Below are positions 1 to 8,999 of a stretch of 64,000 bases of DNA, one piece after another. A model generated the notes under the pieces. It had not been told where the DNA came from. It did not search any database and was given only the letters and a program-made list of their open reading frames with translations. The stretch is from Dyadobacter sp. 50-39 (GTDB taxonomy: Bacteria; Bacteroidota; Bacteroidia; Cytophagales; Spirosomataceae). The stretch is taken from the NCBI GenBank assembly GCA_001898145.1, contig MKSR01000040.1:248001-312000 (forward strand), given 5' to 3'. Numbering within the stretch: the first letter of the stretch is position 1; every line of letters begins with the position of its first letter. Position numbers and translations under genes: made by a program.

Positions 1-890
1 ATACTCAGGAAGGCTACTTCGGCGCTCTTCGTTTTACGAAATGCATCGATGAACAGCAATGCGATGTAAATGCCCAGGAACCACAATCCGAGGTAAAAGA
101 ATGGCTCAAAAATGAAGTACCACAACGGAATGCTGCATACGCCAAGCGTGAACAGTAACGGAAAGGTATGCACGAGCTTCAATTCGTCGGGATAATAACG
201 GGCGATATTGATACGCGCGCGGCCGAAGAATTTGAGCTGCCTGAAAAACGCCCCGAATTGCGTGCGGCGTTTGTGGTAAATAAATGCCTCAGGAATCAAT
301 GCGGATTTAAAACCGAGCCGCAGCGCCGCAATACTGAACAGGATATCCTCTCCCATCCGGCTCGTCAGAAACCCTCCCGTGCGCTCCCATACCCTACGCG
401 AGAGGCCCATATTGAAGCTCCGCGGGTGAAATGTGCCGCCCATATTGTTCTTCTTTCCGCGAATCCCGCCCGTAGTAAACACCGAGGTCATCGAGTAACT
501 GATGGCTTTCTGAATGGGCGTAAAAGAAGGATGGTCTGTATCAGGCCCGCCATAAAGGTCTACGTAATCGGTATTCAGCCGGTTTTCGACGATCGAGAGA
601 TAGTTCGGCTCGATCAGCGCATCCGAATCCAGCAAAATAAAGTAATCGCCGGCAGCACGCTCAAAACCATGGTTACGGGCAAAACCCTGGCCGCCGTTTT
701 CTTTGTAATGATAGTGGATGTCGAGCCTGTCAGCGAAAAATTTCACCACGCCATCCGCTTTGATTTTGGAACCGTCTTCTACGATTACGACTTCGAAATT
801 TTTGTAAGTCTGCACAGCGAGGCAGCCAAGCAGTTCCTCCAACTCGTCGGGACGGTTGTAAACGGGGATGATGATGGAGTAGCGGCGCAT
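1..890 (-). CDS. Family 2 glycosyltransferase (3' end outside window)
   Basis: The reverse strand reads from an ATG at 890 without a stop to the window edge, about 296 codons. The N-terminus has the GT-A nucleotide-sugar binding signature of family 2 (YSIIIPVYNRPDELEELL, residues 4-21, then VVIVEDGS near 34-41), a DxD-like metal site (LLDSDA, D88/D90), and a conserved GEDILFS motif further on. The visible C-terminal part is hydrophobic (several aromatic-rich stretches after about residue 250), suggesting membrane-anchored transfer of sugars to a lipid or polysaccharide. It lies downstream of hemL on the same strand, separated by a palindromic repeat at 941-1016. The acceptor and sugar cannot be read from the sequence. 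The plus-strand ORF over this region is a shadow. Confidence 0.88.
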   Translation of the reverse strand, partial: MRRYSIIIPVYNRPDELEELLGCLAVQTYKNFEVVIVEDGSKIKADGVVKFFADRLDIHYHYKENGGQGFARNHGFERAAGDYFILLDSDALIEPNYLSIVENRLNTDYVDLYGGPDTDHPSFTPIQKAISYSMTSVFTTGGIRGKKNNMGGTFHPRSFNMGLSRRVWERTGGFLTSRMGEDILFSIAALRLGFKSALIPEAFIYHKRRTQFGAFFRQLKFFGRARINIARYYPDELKLVHTFPLLFTLGVCSIPLWYFIFEPFFYLGLWFLGIYIALLFIDAFRKTKSAEVAFLS

Positions 891-940
891 TTCTAATGAT
901 TGAATTATTACATTTTAAATGCATGAATATATCTTGTCCA

Positions 941-1016
941 ATGTCAGTCTGAGCGCAGTCGAAGACAGTCCGTACAGCGACATCGTACATGCCCTTCGAC
1001 TGCGCTCAGGGTGACA
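941..1016. repeat. Long palindromic intergenic repeat, copy 1
   Basis: The left arm TGTCAGTCTGAGCGCAGTCG (from 942) is complementary to the right arm CTTCGACTGCGCTCAGGGTG (994-1013), with a loop of about 29 nt. A second copy lies at 30117-30206. The two left arms, including the flank GAAGACAGTCC-TAC, share about 34 nt with two differences, whereas the loops are unrelated. It sits between hemL and the glycosyltransferase and could form a strong hairpin in RNA on either strand. It resembles the widely dispersed CTTCGACTGCGCTCAG type of palindrome found in many bacterial genomes. Confidence 0.8.
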
Positions 1017-1042
1017 TATCAGATACATCTGATCATTATATG

Positions 1043-2335
1043 TTAACGAGTAATCTCTCTAAGGGCCTCCTCATTCGCCTCAATAATCCGATCCAAATGT
1101 GCATCCGTCAGCGCGGTCGACAGGAACATTGCCTCAAACTGGCTTGGGCCCATATAAATGCCGCGGTTCAGCATGGCGTGGAAGTATTTACCGAAAAGCG
1201 GCAGGTCCGAGGATTTGGCCGACGGGAAATCCGTCACGGCATTCGGGGTAAAGAACAGCGTATACATGGAACCGATCTGGTTCAACGTGTATTGCAAACC
1301 CAGTTTTTCCATCGAAGCGCGGAAGCCGTTGGCAAGCTTGCTGCCCGCATTTTCCAGCAGGGTATACACTTCGGGATGCTCGTTCAGGTAAGTCAGCATG
1401 GTATAACCTGCTGCTATGGCAATGGGGTTACCGGAAAGCGTACCGGCCTGGTAAACAGGACCGGCCGGAGATACGTAATTCATGATCTCCGCCTTGCCAC
1501 CATAGGCGCCAACAGGCATTCCTCCACCTATTATTTTTCCTAACGTCGTTAAATCCGGCGTAATTCCGAACCTTTCCTGCGCCCCGCCCTTCGAAAGACG
1601 GAATCCCGTCATGACCTCATCGAGGATCAGCACAATGCCTTCTTCATCGCAAATGCGGCGTAATCCTTCCAGAAAGCCTTCTTTCGGCAATACGCAGCCC
1701 ATGTTACCTACTACCGGTTCGAGGATCAATGCGGCGATCTGGCCCTTGTTGGCGCCCACGAGTTGCTGTACGGCTTCCAGGTCGTTGTATGGGGCGGTTA
1801 AGGTGTCGTTAGCGACTCCTTTTGTCACGCCCGGGCTATCCGGCGTTCCAAAAGTAATGGCGCCGCTGCCGGCAGCGATCAGGAAACTGTCGCCGTGGCC
1901 GTGGTAGCAACCTTCAAACTTGATGATCTTGTCCCTTCCCGTATAGCCACGCGCCACGCGTATGGCCGACATCGTAGCCTCGGTACCCGAGTTCACCATT
2001 CTCACCTTCTCGATCGACGGTACCATCGACACGATCAGCTCTGCAATCTCCACCTCCCTGCGCGTCGGCGCGCCGAAAGAGAATGAATGCTGGATAGCGT
2101 CCGAGACAGCCTTCTGGATCAGTTCATGGCCGTGGCCGAGGATCATCGGGCCCCATGAATTGATCAGCTCGATGTACTCGTTATCGTCCTCGTCGTAGAT
2201 GTAAGGCCCCTTGGCCGATTTGATAAATATCGGATTGCCCCCGACCGCACGGAATGCGCGCACGGGCGAGTTCACGCCGCCGGGAATATAGTTTTGTGCT
2301 TTCTGGAAAAGCTGCTGGCTCGTTGAAGTATTCAT
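1043..2335 (-). CDS. hemL: Glutamate-1-semialdehyde 2,1-aminomutase
   Basis: PLP-dependent aminomutase that converts glutamate-1-semialdehyde to 5-aminolevulinate, the C5 route to haem. The protein is 430 aa, the usual length. Family features are the N-terminal FQKAQNYIPGGVNSPVRAF, the NSGTEATMSAIRVARGYT region that binds PLP phosphate, LILDEVMTGFR, and the Schiff-base lysine in TLGKIIGGGMPVGAYGG. The ATG at 2335 was chosen because the longer frame only adds 14 residues with no family counterpart (MGAGGQ...). It starts 20 nt after the stop of the upstream TPR/binding-protein gene, so the two are probably cotranscribed. Confidence 0.96.
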   Translation of the reverse strand: MNTSTSQQLFQKAQNYIPGGVNSPVRAFRAVGGNPIFIKSAKGPYIYDEDDNEYIELINSWGPMILGHGHELIQKAVSDAIQHSFSFGAPTRREVEIAELIVSMVPSIEKVRMVNSGTEATMSAIRVARGYTGRDKIIKFEGCYHGHGDSFLIAAGSGAITFGTPDSPGVTKGVANDTLTAPYNDLEAVQQLVGANKGQIAALILEPVVGNMGCVLPKEGFLEGLRRICDEEGIVLILDEVMTGFRLSKGGAQERFGITPDLTTLGKIIGGGMPVGAYGGKAEIMNYVSPAGPVYQAGTLSGNPIAIAAGYTMLTYLNEHPEVYTLLENAGSKLANGFRASMEKLGLQYTLNQIGSMYTLFFTPNAVTDFPSAKSSDLPLFGKYFHAMLNRGIYMGPSQFEAMFLSTALTDAHLDRIIEANEEALREITR

Positions 2336-2355
2336 TCTGTTAAAATAAGTTGGTA

Positions 2356-4059
2356 TTATCTGTCCACCGGCACCCATTTGGAACCGCTGTATTTAAGGAC
2401 AGGTGTAATCTGGTTTTCATTCGAATTGGTATAATCAAAGCCCGAGAGCAGGAATTCCTCGCTGCCGAATTTGCGCGATTGCAGGCCGGAAGGAAGTTTG
2501 TCCTTGTATTTGGAAAGCATCCGGGCAAAGAACAGCAGCTGATCATAGCCCTGGTAGGAATATACCGAAGGGAATGTGCTGGTTTTGTTATAATAACTCT
2601 TCTGGAACTGCCGGATGGTCTCTTTCTCACGATCCACGTAATCGGCGTCGATGAGCGACAAACGAGCCCCGTACCGGGATAACCTCGATTGCTGACTATT
2701 GAAGCTGGTGGAGGTAGCCAATACCGGCAAGCTGTTCAGTTTGCGGCTGTTGAGGACTTCAATGAGGTGCTGGCCCGACTCGCCGTCAGACGAGAACAAT
2801 GCGATGTGCGCCGGTTTGGTTGTTTCGAAAGAAGGCACCTTGCTTTCGATCGACTCGCGGTCATGCGGGATTCTGGTCATGGAGGTCACCTTTCCTCCCT
2901 TGGCCTTCCATTCTGCGGCGTAAGAGACTGCCATTGCGGAGTCTTTGGGTGTATTTCCATAATAAATAACGGTACTAAGCCCCGGCGAGAGCGTACGCAT
3001 CCATTGCGCGGCTATCTGCGTCTGGTAGGCAATGGAAGGATGAGCGAGGTAAATATTCTCCGATTTCAGGAGGCCCGCGTCCGTCGAGAGCGGATTGAGC
3101 ATGATGGCGTTGCTTCCGGAAACAAAATCGGCGGCCACTTCGAAGGTACCTGCATACAACGGCCCGATAATCATATCGGAAAGCTGGAAATTCTTGTTGT
3201 CGGCAATGGCCTGCATGCTTTTGGCATCGTTGCTGACATCGTAAGCCCAAAGGTTTACGGTAATCCCCTCCGTTTGAAGCTGTTCTTTCGCCACGGTCAA
3301 TCCCAGGTAATAATCGTAAGCAAACTGGTTGGAACGGCGTTTGGAAGTGCTGAATTCATCGAGTCGGAAGGGCAGCAATACGGCCACATCCAGGTAGCCT
3401 TTCGTCCATTGAGTATCCGATTTCGGGGCACTCCGTTTCGGTGCGTCCTCCACCTTTTCGCTCTTGCGGAATTTGAACTGTTTGTCCAGCTGCTCGGCAT
3501 ATGCCAGATCCCCTTGTGCGGGCGTGCGGGCCGATTGAATGGACTGGTAAACGATCAGCGCAATGTCACGGTCGGAAGGGTATTGCTTTTGCAGTTCTTT
3601 CAGCTTCAAAAAGTCCTTGATGGCACCCAAATGGTATTGCTTCAATGCCTGCACATCCTTATTGAGAGACGATTCCCTGATCCTGGCAAGTTGGTCCAGT
3701 CCATCGTTCATCTGGCCGGTTGCGAGGCTTACCGACCCCAGCAGGTAATACACATCATTGATTTTATTCCAACCGGGATACCGGCTTTGCAATTGCAGGA
3801 GCATTGGCCTGGCATCTTTGTAGCGTTTCAGCTGGTAGGCGCTCAATGCATAATAGTAATGCGCATAGGGCGAATAGGCCGTTTTGGCATTCACGCTCGT
3901 CATGGGATAGAATTTTTCCATCGCCGCGGCGTATTTACCTTGTTTGTAATCTGCCAGGGCCGACCGGTACCTGCTCTCCGTTTGGGCATTTCCTTGCCCG
4001 TAAGCCGCCTGGTACAAACCGATATGAACTGTCAAAATCAAAAAAAGGATAACTCTCAT
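2356..4059 (-). CDS. Exported TPR plus periplasmic ligand-binding protein (LpoA/LivK-like)
   Basis: 567 aa. A signal peptide (MRVILFLILTVHIG...AAYGQG) precedes a repeat region of tetratricopeptide type (about residues 25-170: SRYRSALADYKQGKYAAAMEKF, YYYALSAYQLKRYKDARPML). The C-terminal part is a type 1 periplasmic binding fold (VAVLLPFRLDEF, MIIGPLYAGTFEVAADFVSG, NLWAYDVSND). This architecture matches the Bacteroidota proteins annotated as ABC-type substrate-binding proteins and resembles LpoA, the outer-membrane activator of PBP1A; the LpoA comparison is inference. There is no transporter permease or ATPase next to it, which argues against a classical ABC uptake role. The ATG at 4059 starts directly at the signal peptide; an upstream start adds 14 polar residues. 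Confidence 0.82.
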   Translation of the reverse strand: MRVILFLILTVHIGLYQAAYGQGNAQTESRYRSALADYKQGKYAAAMEKFYPMTSVNAKTAYSPYAHYYYALSAYQLKRYKDARPMLLQLQSRYPGWNKINDVYYLLGSVSLATGQMNDGLDQLARIRESSLNKDVQALKQYHLGAIKDFLKLKELQKQYPSDRDIALIVYQSIQSARTPAQGDLAYAEQLDKQFKFRKSEKVEDAPKRSAPKSDTQWTKGYLDVAVLLPFRLDEFSTSKRRSNQFAYDYYLGLTVAKEQLQTEGITVNLWAYDVSNDAKSMQAIADNKNFQLSDMIIGPLYAGTFEVAADFVSGSNAIMLNPLSTDAGLLKSENIYLAHPSIAYQTQIAAQWMRTLSPGLSTVIYYGNTPKDSAMAVSYAAEWKAKGGKVTSMTRIPHDRESIESKVPSFETTKPAHIALFSSDGESGQHLIEVLNSRKLNSLPVLATSTSFNSQQSRLSRYGARLSLIDADYVDREKETIRQFQKSYYNKTSTFPSVYSYQGYDQLLFFARMLSKYKDKLPSGLQSRKFGSEEFLLSGFDYTNSNENQITPVLKYSGSKWVPVDR

Positions 4060-4118
4060 CAGGATTTCGGGGTCAAGATTGTGCTGATTTCCGGACTGCA
4101 AAAATCAGCCCAAAATGG

Positions 4119-4154
4119 AAAAAAACGGGCAATATCCCAACCGGAACATTGCCC
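4119..4154 (-). terminator. Rho-independent terminator after yidC
   Basis: Read on the minus strand: GGGCAAT (4154-4148), 14-nt loop, ATTGCCC (4133-4127), then one base and a run of seven T (4125-4119). It is 28 nt past the yidC stop and upstream of the binding-protein gene, so it should separate or attenuate the two transcription units. Confidence 0.65.
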
Positions 4155-4181
4155 TTTATTAATTACGATCTAAAAAACCTT

Positions 4182-5990
4182 TTATTTCTTTTTAGTCTTT
4201 TTCTCTAACTCAGCCTGTTTCTTTTTCGCTTCTTCCGCAGCCTGCAACGACTTTTCAAGATACTTCTGGAATTTGTTCTGCTTCTTCTCGCCGGTTGCAT
4301 TTTTCTTACGGTTTTCTTCAAGGATATTTTTGATTTTATCCTCATTCACAAAACGCTTGATGAGCAGCTGCTGGGCGATGGTTACGATGTTTGAAACAAA
4401 GTAGTAGAATGTCAGACCCGCCGGAAACGAGTTCAGGATGAACATGAACATCAGCGGCATTACATAACCCAGCGCCTTCATATTCACAGGTCCCGGCTGC
4501 GTAGGCGTGTTCTGGTTGTTGTAGTAGGCATACCCGATGCTGGAAGCCGTCATCAGGATCGTGAACAAGCTGATGTGGTTACCGATGCCGAAAGGCACAT
4601 TGAACGGCAGCTTGAAGAACGAATCATATGTGGAAAGGTCACTCGCCCAAAGGAAGGATTGCTGGCGCAGTTCGATCAGGTTGGGGAAGAGGAAGAAGAG
4701 CGAGAACAGGATCGGCATTGTCGCAAGTACCGGCACGCATCCGCTGAGCGGGCTCACGCCTACCTGCTGGTAAAGCTTCATTTGCTCCTGCTGCTGCTTC
4801 GCCATGTCGTCTTTGTTCTGCTCGCGGATCTGTTCGAGCTCCGGCCCCAGGATACGCATTTTCGCCATGCTGATGTACGATTTGTAGGTCAGCGGCGTCA
4901 GCAATGTCTTGACAACCAATACGAGCAGGATGATCAGCAACCCGTAGTTGCTCACAAATCCTTCGATCAGGTTGAAAAGCGGAACAAGGAAAAACTTGTT
5001 GATCGGTTTCAGGAATGCGTAACCCAGGTAAACGTTCTGGTCGAAATTCTCTGCTTTTACCTTGTCTACAATATGGTATTCGTTCGGTCCGAGGTAAAAC
5101 TGGAAGTTGGCCTCCCCTTTCTGAACCGCCGCCGTGGGAATGCCCGCGAAGATGTTCATGTTTTTCACGATCACCGAATCTTCCGGATTCACGTTGGCCC
5201 GCACGGTCACATTGGTCAGCGGTTGTTTCTCCGCAATCAGACCGGCCAGGAAGTATTTATGTTTGATGGTGAACCATTTAACCGGCTCGGCCGTCTTCTC
5301 TTCCTCGTTGGAAGTCGGGCTGGTAGGCAGGCTTTTCAATTCGTCCGTGTAGTAGTTGACAGTCACTACCTCACGGTTTTTCTTCATATCGTTTTCCAGT
5401 TGCAGTAGGTCGTTATCCCAATGGAATTCCACCGACTTGTTGGCGGGCAGTGCGCCGCTGGCCTTGATACCGTAGTCGATCACGTAGCCGGAACCGCGTA
5501 CCACATAGGTTTGCTCTACTGTCTGGTTGTTTTTGAGTGTCGCGCGGTAGGTGATCACTGCCGAGTCCTTTTCCGCCAGCGTGCGGTCTTGCGCATCCGT
5601 TGTGAAAGTCTGGTTGGTCAGTCTCACGTCGCCGGTTTGCGTCGGCAGGTCGATCTGGAAATTGTTGTGCTTTTCGGCAATCAGGTAAAGTGGCTTCTGG
5701 TCGTAGGTTTTGTAGTTTTTCAACATCACCTCTTTCATAACCCCGCCTTTGTTGGTGAAAACCACGCGGGCATCTTTTGTTTCAATGACCAGGTCCTTCT
5801 GAGGAACGGCAGTGGAATCGACTGATTGTGAGGAATTTTGGGTAGTATCCGAAGTGACAGACGAGGGCTTTACAACCTCCTTCTTCACCTCCGCTACCGG
5901 CGTCGGTTCCACGGGTTTGGGAACCAGTATCTGGTAGCCTATCAGCATCAGCATGATCAAGACCAGGCCGATTACAAAATTTTTATCCAT
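4182..5990 (-). CDS. yidC: Membrane protein insertase YidC
   Basis: 602 aa. It inserts and folds inner-membrane proteins, alone or with SecYEG. An N-terminal TM (FVIGLVLIMLMLIGYQIL) is followed by a Ser/Thr/Lys-rich linker, a large periplasmic beta domain (about 60-330), and the conserved five-TM core beginning at NKFFLVPLFNLIEGF. Core motifs visible are TPLTYKSYISMAKMR, SPLSGCVPVLATMPILFSLF and the Lys/Glu-rich basic tail (AEEAKKKQAELEKKTKKK), as in Bacteroidota YidC. It lies directly downstream of pyrG, a common order in this phylum, but has its own candidate promoter (6035-6042) and terminator. Confidence 0.97.
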   Translation of the reverse strand: MDKNFVIGLVLIMLMLIGYQILVPKPVEPTPVAEVKKEVVKPSSVTSDTTQNSSQSVDSTAVPQKDLVIETKDARVVFTNKGGVMKEVMLKNYKTYDQKPLYLIAEKHNNFQIDLPTQTGDVRLTNQTFTTDAQDRTLAEKDSAVITYRATLKNNQTVEQTYVVRGSGYVIDYGIKASGALPANKSVEFHWDNDLLQLENDMKKNREVVTVNYYTDELKSLPTSPTSNEEEKTAEPVKWFTIKHKYFLAGLIAEKQPLTNVTVRANVNPEDSVIVKNMNIFAGIPTAAVQKGEANFQFYLGPNEYHIVDKVKAENFDQNVYLGYAFLKPINKFFLVPLFNLIEGFVSNYGLLIILLVLVVKTLLTPLTYKSYISMAKMRILGPELEQIREQNKDDMAKQQQEQMKLYQQVGVSPLSGCVPVLATMPILFSLFFLFPNLIELRQQSFLWASDLSTYDSFFKLPFNVPFGIGNHISLFTILMTASSIGYAYYNNQNTPTQPGPVNMKALGYVMPLMFMFILNSFPAGLTFYYFVSNIVTIAQQLLIKRFVNEDKIKNILEENRKKNATGEKKQNKFQKYLEKSLQAAEEAKKKQAELEKKTKKK

Positions 5991-6034
5991 TATTTACTTT
6001 AAATTATTGAAATAACATACCGCTTGTAAGGCGG

Positions 6035-6042
6035 CAAAGGTA
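6035..6042 (-). promoter_or_regulatory. Candidate -7 element for yidC
   Basis: Reads TACCTTTG on the minus strand, a match to the Bacteroidota TAnnTTTG -7 element, about 45 nt before the yidC ATG. No convincing -33 TTG is at the expected spacing. Confidence 0.4.
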
Positions 6043-6077
6043 ACAAGTTTTTTCGCTTAACAGGCCTTAAAATGTGA

Positions 6078-7742
6078 TCAGTGGGAAACCGGGTTCAGCG
6101 CTTCTACCGATCTCTTTTGCAATGAATAGGTCAATGCGGCAGCCACGAAATTCACGAAGATCGGGTGCGGGTTCATGACCGTGCTTTTCAGCTCGGGGTG
6201 GAACTGTACACCGATGTAGAACGGGTGCGAAGGCAGCTCGACCATCTCTACCAGGTTATTGTCAGGATTAATACCTGTCGCGATCAGGCCTTTTTCATCG
6301 AAGTCCTTCAGATATTTGTTATTGAATTCGTAGCGGTGGCGGTGGCGTTCGCTGATATTGGTCTTTCCGTAGATGCGGTGCGCCAAAGTATCCTTTTTAA
6401 CGCGGCAGGCGTAAGCGCCCAGACGCATTGTACCACCTTTGTTGGAAACATCTTTCTGATCTTTCATCAGGTGGATCACCGGATGGTCGGTAGCGGCATC
6501 CATTTCCACCGAATGTGCATTCTCCCAGCCGATCACGTTGCGTGCGTATTCGATCACCGCCATCTGCATTCCGAGGCAAATCCCGAAGAAAGGAATGTTG
6601 TTCTCGCGTACATACTGGATCGCCGCGATCTTGCCTTCGATACCGCGCTCACCAAAGCCGGGAGCTACCAGCACGCCGTCGAGGTTTTCCAGTTTCTCCA
6701 CCGCATTCTCTGCCGTGAGGCTTTCCGAGTGGATCCATTCGATATTGACCTTGCATTCGTTGGCCGCACCGGCGTGGATAAATGATTCCACGATCGACTT
6801 GTAGGCATCGTGCAGCTCCACGTATTTGCCCACCAATCCGATGCGAACCGAATCGATCGGGTTTTTAAGGCGTGAAAGGAATGTCTTCCACGAATCGAGG
6901 TCAACATCCTTGTCATTGTAAATGTCGAGCATATACAATGCACGCTGGTCGAGGCGCTCCTTGAGCATCAGCAAAGGCACGGCGTAAATCGTGTCCGCGT
7001 CCATCGCCTCAATCACGGAATTGACCTGTACGTTACAGAACAATGCGATTTTCTTGCGGATGTCGTAAGGAAGCGGGTGCTCTGTACGGCACACGAGGAT
7101 ATCCGGCTGGATACCCGATTCCTGCAACATCCTTACCGAGTGCTGCGTCGGTTTGGTTTTCAGCTCCCCCGCGGAGTTCAGGTAAGGGATCAGCGTAAGG
7201 TGGATCACCAGTGTGTCCTGCTCTTCCATTTCGAATTTCACCTGACGAACCGCTTCCAGGAACGGCAGGGATTCGATATCCCCTACGCAGCCGCCGATTT
7301 CCGTAATCACAATATCGTAATCGCCGGTCTGGCCCAGCAACAGCATGTTTCTTTTCAGCTCGTCGGTAATGTGCGGAACCACCTGTACGGTTTTTCCAAG
7401 GAAGTCGCCGCGACGCTCGGCGGTAATAACGTTGTGGTAGATACGCCCCGTGGTGACGTTGTTTGCCTGTGAAGTGCGAACGTTCAGAAAACGCTCGTAG
7501 TGGCCCAGATCAAGGTCGGTTTCGGCTCCGTCGTCGGTGACGTAGCATTCTCCGTGCTCGTAGGGATTCATGGTTCCCGGATCGATGTTCAGATACGGGT
7601 CAAATTTTTGGATTGTGACTGAGAGACCTCTCGCTTGTAGTAATTTAGCTAGTGATGAGGCAATGATTCCCTTGCCAAGTGAAGATGTAACACCGCCCGT
7701 AACGAAAATGTACTTAGCGGTCTTTCGTGCTTTGGAAGCCAT
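6078..7742 (-). CDS. pyrG: CTP synthase
   Basis: 554 aa. It makes CTP from UTP, ATP and glutamine. The N-terminal amidoligase domain begins KYIFVTGGVTSSLGKG and contains DPYLNIDPGTMNPYEHGE; the C-terminal class I glutaminase has the nucleophile elbow FFGICLGMQ and the HPEL motif at FHPELKS. The ATG at 7742 gives MASKARKTAKYIFVTGG; the longer reading frame (from 7778) extends into the candidate promoter. First gene of a minus-strand run with yidC. Confidence 0.98.
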   Translation of the reverse strand: MASKARKTAKYIFVTGGVTSSLGKGIIASSLAKLLQARGLSVTIQKFDPYLNIDPGTMNPYEHGECYVTDDGAETDLDLGHYERFLNVRTSQANNVTTGRIYHNVITAERRGDFLGKTVQVVPHITDELKRNMLLLGQTGDYDIVITEIGGCVGDIESLPFLEAVRQVKFEMEEQDTLVIHLTLIPYLNSAGELKTKPTQHSVRMLQESGIQPDILVCRTEHPLPYDIRKKIALFCNVQVNSVIEAMDADTIYAVPLLMLKERLDQRALYMLDIYNDKDVDLDSWKTFLSRLKNPIDSVRIGLVGKYVELHDAYKSIVESFIHAGAANECKVNIEWIHSESLTAENAVEKLENLDGVLVAPGFGERGIEGKIAAIQYVRENNIPFFGICLGMQMAVIEYARNVIGWENAHSVEMDAATDHPVIHLMKDQKDVSNKGGTMRLGAYACRVKKDTLAHRIYGKTNISERHRHRYEFNNKYLKDFDEKGLIATGINPDNNLVEMVELPSHPFYIGVQFHPELKSTVMNPHPIFVNFVAAALTYSLQKRSVEALNPVSH

Positions 7743-7775
7743 AAGACTTTGCTGTTTTTCTATGATTACGGGATA

Positions 7776-7783
7776 CAAAGATA
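7776..7783 (-). promoter_or_regulatory. Candidate -7 element for pyrG
   Basis: TATCTTTG on the minus strand fits TAnnTTTG and would give a leader of about 30 nt before the ATG at 7742. It supports that start over the upstream in-frame codon. Confidence 0.45.
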
Positions 7784-7936
7784 CAGGATTATTAGAAGAA
7801 TCTAAGCGGGCCCTGTTTAAATATTTGGCTGGGATACAGTAAGGCCTTGGAAGTGTGGCAGGTTATCAAATATAATTTTTTCAAAATTTAAATTTCTATT
7901 TTGCATTTGTTCCAAACCTATAAAACCTTATCAGAA

Positions 7937-8842
7937 ATGATCAGAAAGCTACTTTTTATTCCCGCAATGCTATTTTGCACCGTCGCCGCGGTCGCACAAA
8001 CGACGGCGGATAGCCAGAAACCGCTCAACATTATCGTGTTCGGCGCCCACCCCGACGACTGCGACCTGGGAGCGGGCGGTGTGGCGTCCATTTACGCTTC
8101 CATGGGCCACAAAGTGAAGTTTGTTTCGCTCACCAATGGCGACAAGGGCCACCAGGATATCGGCGGCGGAGAATTGGCTAATCGCCGCTACAAAGAAGCA
8201 CAGGAGGCTGCACGCCGCTGGGGAATCCAATACGATATTCTCGATAACCACGACGGGGAGCTATTCCCCACGCTTGAAAACCGTCTTGCCGTGATCCGCA
8301 AAATACGCGAATGGAACGCCGACGTGGTGATTGCACCGCGGACCAACGATTACCACCCTGACCACCGGAATACAGGCGTGGTTGTTCAGGACGCGGCATA
8401 TCTGGTCATTGTGCCTAATATCCTGAGCAGCGTGCCCCCGCTTACCAAGAACCCGGTTTTCCTCTACTTCCGCGACCGCTTTCAAAGGCCCAACCCATTC
8501 CGCCCGGATATTGCGATCGATATAACCGAAACGCTTGCTAAAAAGGTGGACGGACTGGATGCGCACGTTTCCCAATTTTATGAGTGGCTTCCCTGGACAA
8601 ACGGGGACCTTGCTAATGTTCCCAAGGATGTGGTTGAGCGTAAAAAATGGCTCTTCAATTCCATGGAAAGACGCTCATCCGTTACCCCGGAAATCAAGGC
8701 TTCGCTCGATAAATGGTACGGTACTGAGAAGGCAGAGAAGGTGAAATATGTGGAGGTTTTTGAGATCACCGAATATGGTAAGCAGCCCTCGCCGGAGGAG
8801 GTGAGACGGCTGTTTCCGATGCTGCCGAAGAATAAATTTTGA
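7937..8842 (+). CDS. Secreted LmbE/PIG-L family deacetylase
   Basis: 301 aa with a signal peptide (MIRKLLFIPAMLFCTVAAVAQ). The PIG-L/LmbE zinc-hydrolase signature is clear: the metal-binding HPDDCDLGAGG (AHPDD motif, about residues 36-46), the catalytic region GDKGHQD, and the third metal ligand in DYHPDHRN. Members remove acetyl groups from N-acetylglucosamine-type sugars or conjugates; the exported location suggests a glycan or glycoconjugate substrate, which cannot be specified. The start at 7937 puts the signal peptide at the N-terminus. Downstream lies a low-complexity repeat. Confidence 0.88.
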   Translation: MIRKLLFIPAMLFCTVAAVAQTTADSQKPLNIIVFGAHPDDCDLGAGGVASIYASMGHKVKFVSLTNGDKGHQDIGGGELANRRYKEAQEAARRWGIQYDILDNHDGELFPTLENRLAVIRKIREWNADVVIAPRTNDYHPDHRNTGVVVQDAAYLVIVPNILSSVPPLTKNPVFLYFRDRFQRPNPFRPDIAIDITETLAKKVDGLDAHVSQFYEWLPWTNGDLANVPKDVVERKKWLFNSMERRSSVTPEIKASLDKWYGTEKAEKVKYVEVFEITEYGKQPSPEEVRRLFPMLPKNKF

Positions 8843-8935
8843 ATGATTGAATGAGTGAATGAGTGAATATTTCTGATTCAAATCATTCACTCATTCACTC
8901 ATTGACTCATTCACTCATTGACTCATTCACTCATT
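8841..8935. repeat. Alternating octamer tandem repeat with inverted left arm
   Basis: 8886-8935 is made of 8-bp units ACTCATTC and ACTCATTG in strict alternation, about six units. Immediately upstream, 8841-8868 holds the complement (GAATGAGTGAATGAGTGAAT), so the whole could fold into a long A/T-rich hairpin. It starts at the stop codon of the LmbE-like gene and lies tail to tail with nspC. It may act as a weak terminator for either gene. Confidence 0.8.
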
Positions 8936-8999
8936 AGGAGATTTCCAGGAATACCTTCAAGCCAAAAGTAACCGTAACCCACAAATTCATTTACGCTTA

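Noticed and set aside
168-896. 242-aa plus-strand ORF
   Set aside because: Shadow of the minus-strand glycosyltransferase, whose protein has clear GT2 motifs; the plus-strand product has no domain character.
2689-4173. 494-aa plus-strand ORF
   Set aside because: Antisense to the TPR/binding-protein gene, with Arg/His/Val-rich composition typical of antisense frames.
4575-5408. 277-aa plus-strand ORF
   Set aside because: Antisense to yidC.
8884-8935. CRISPR-like array
   Set aside because: Units are only 8 bp with no spacers; it is a simple tandem repeat and there are no cas genes.
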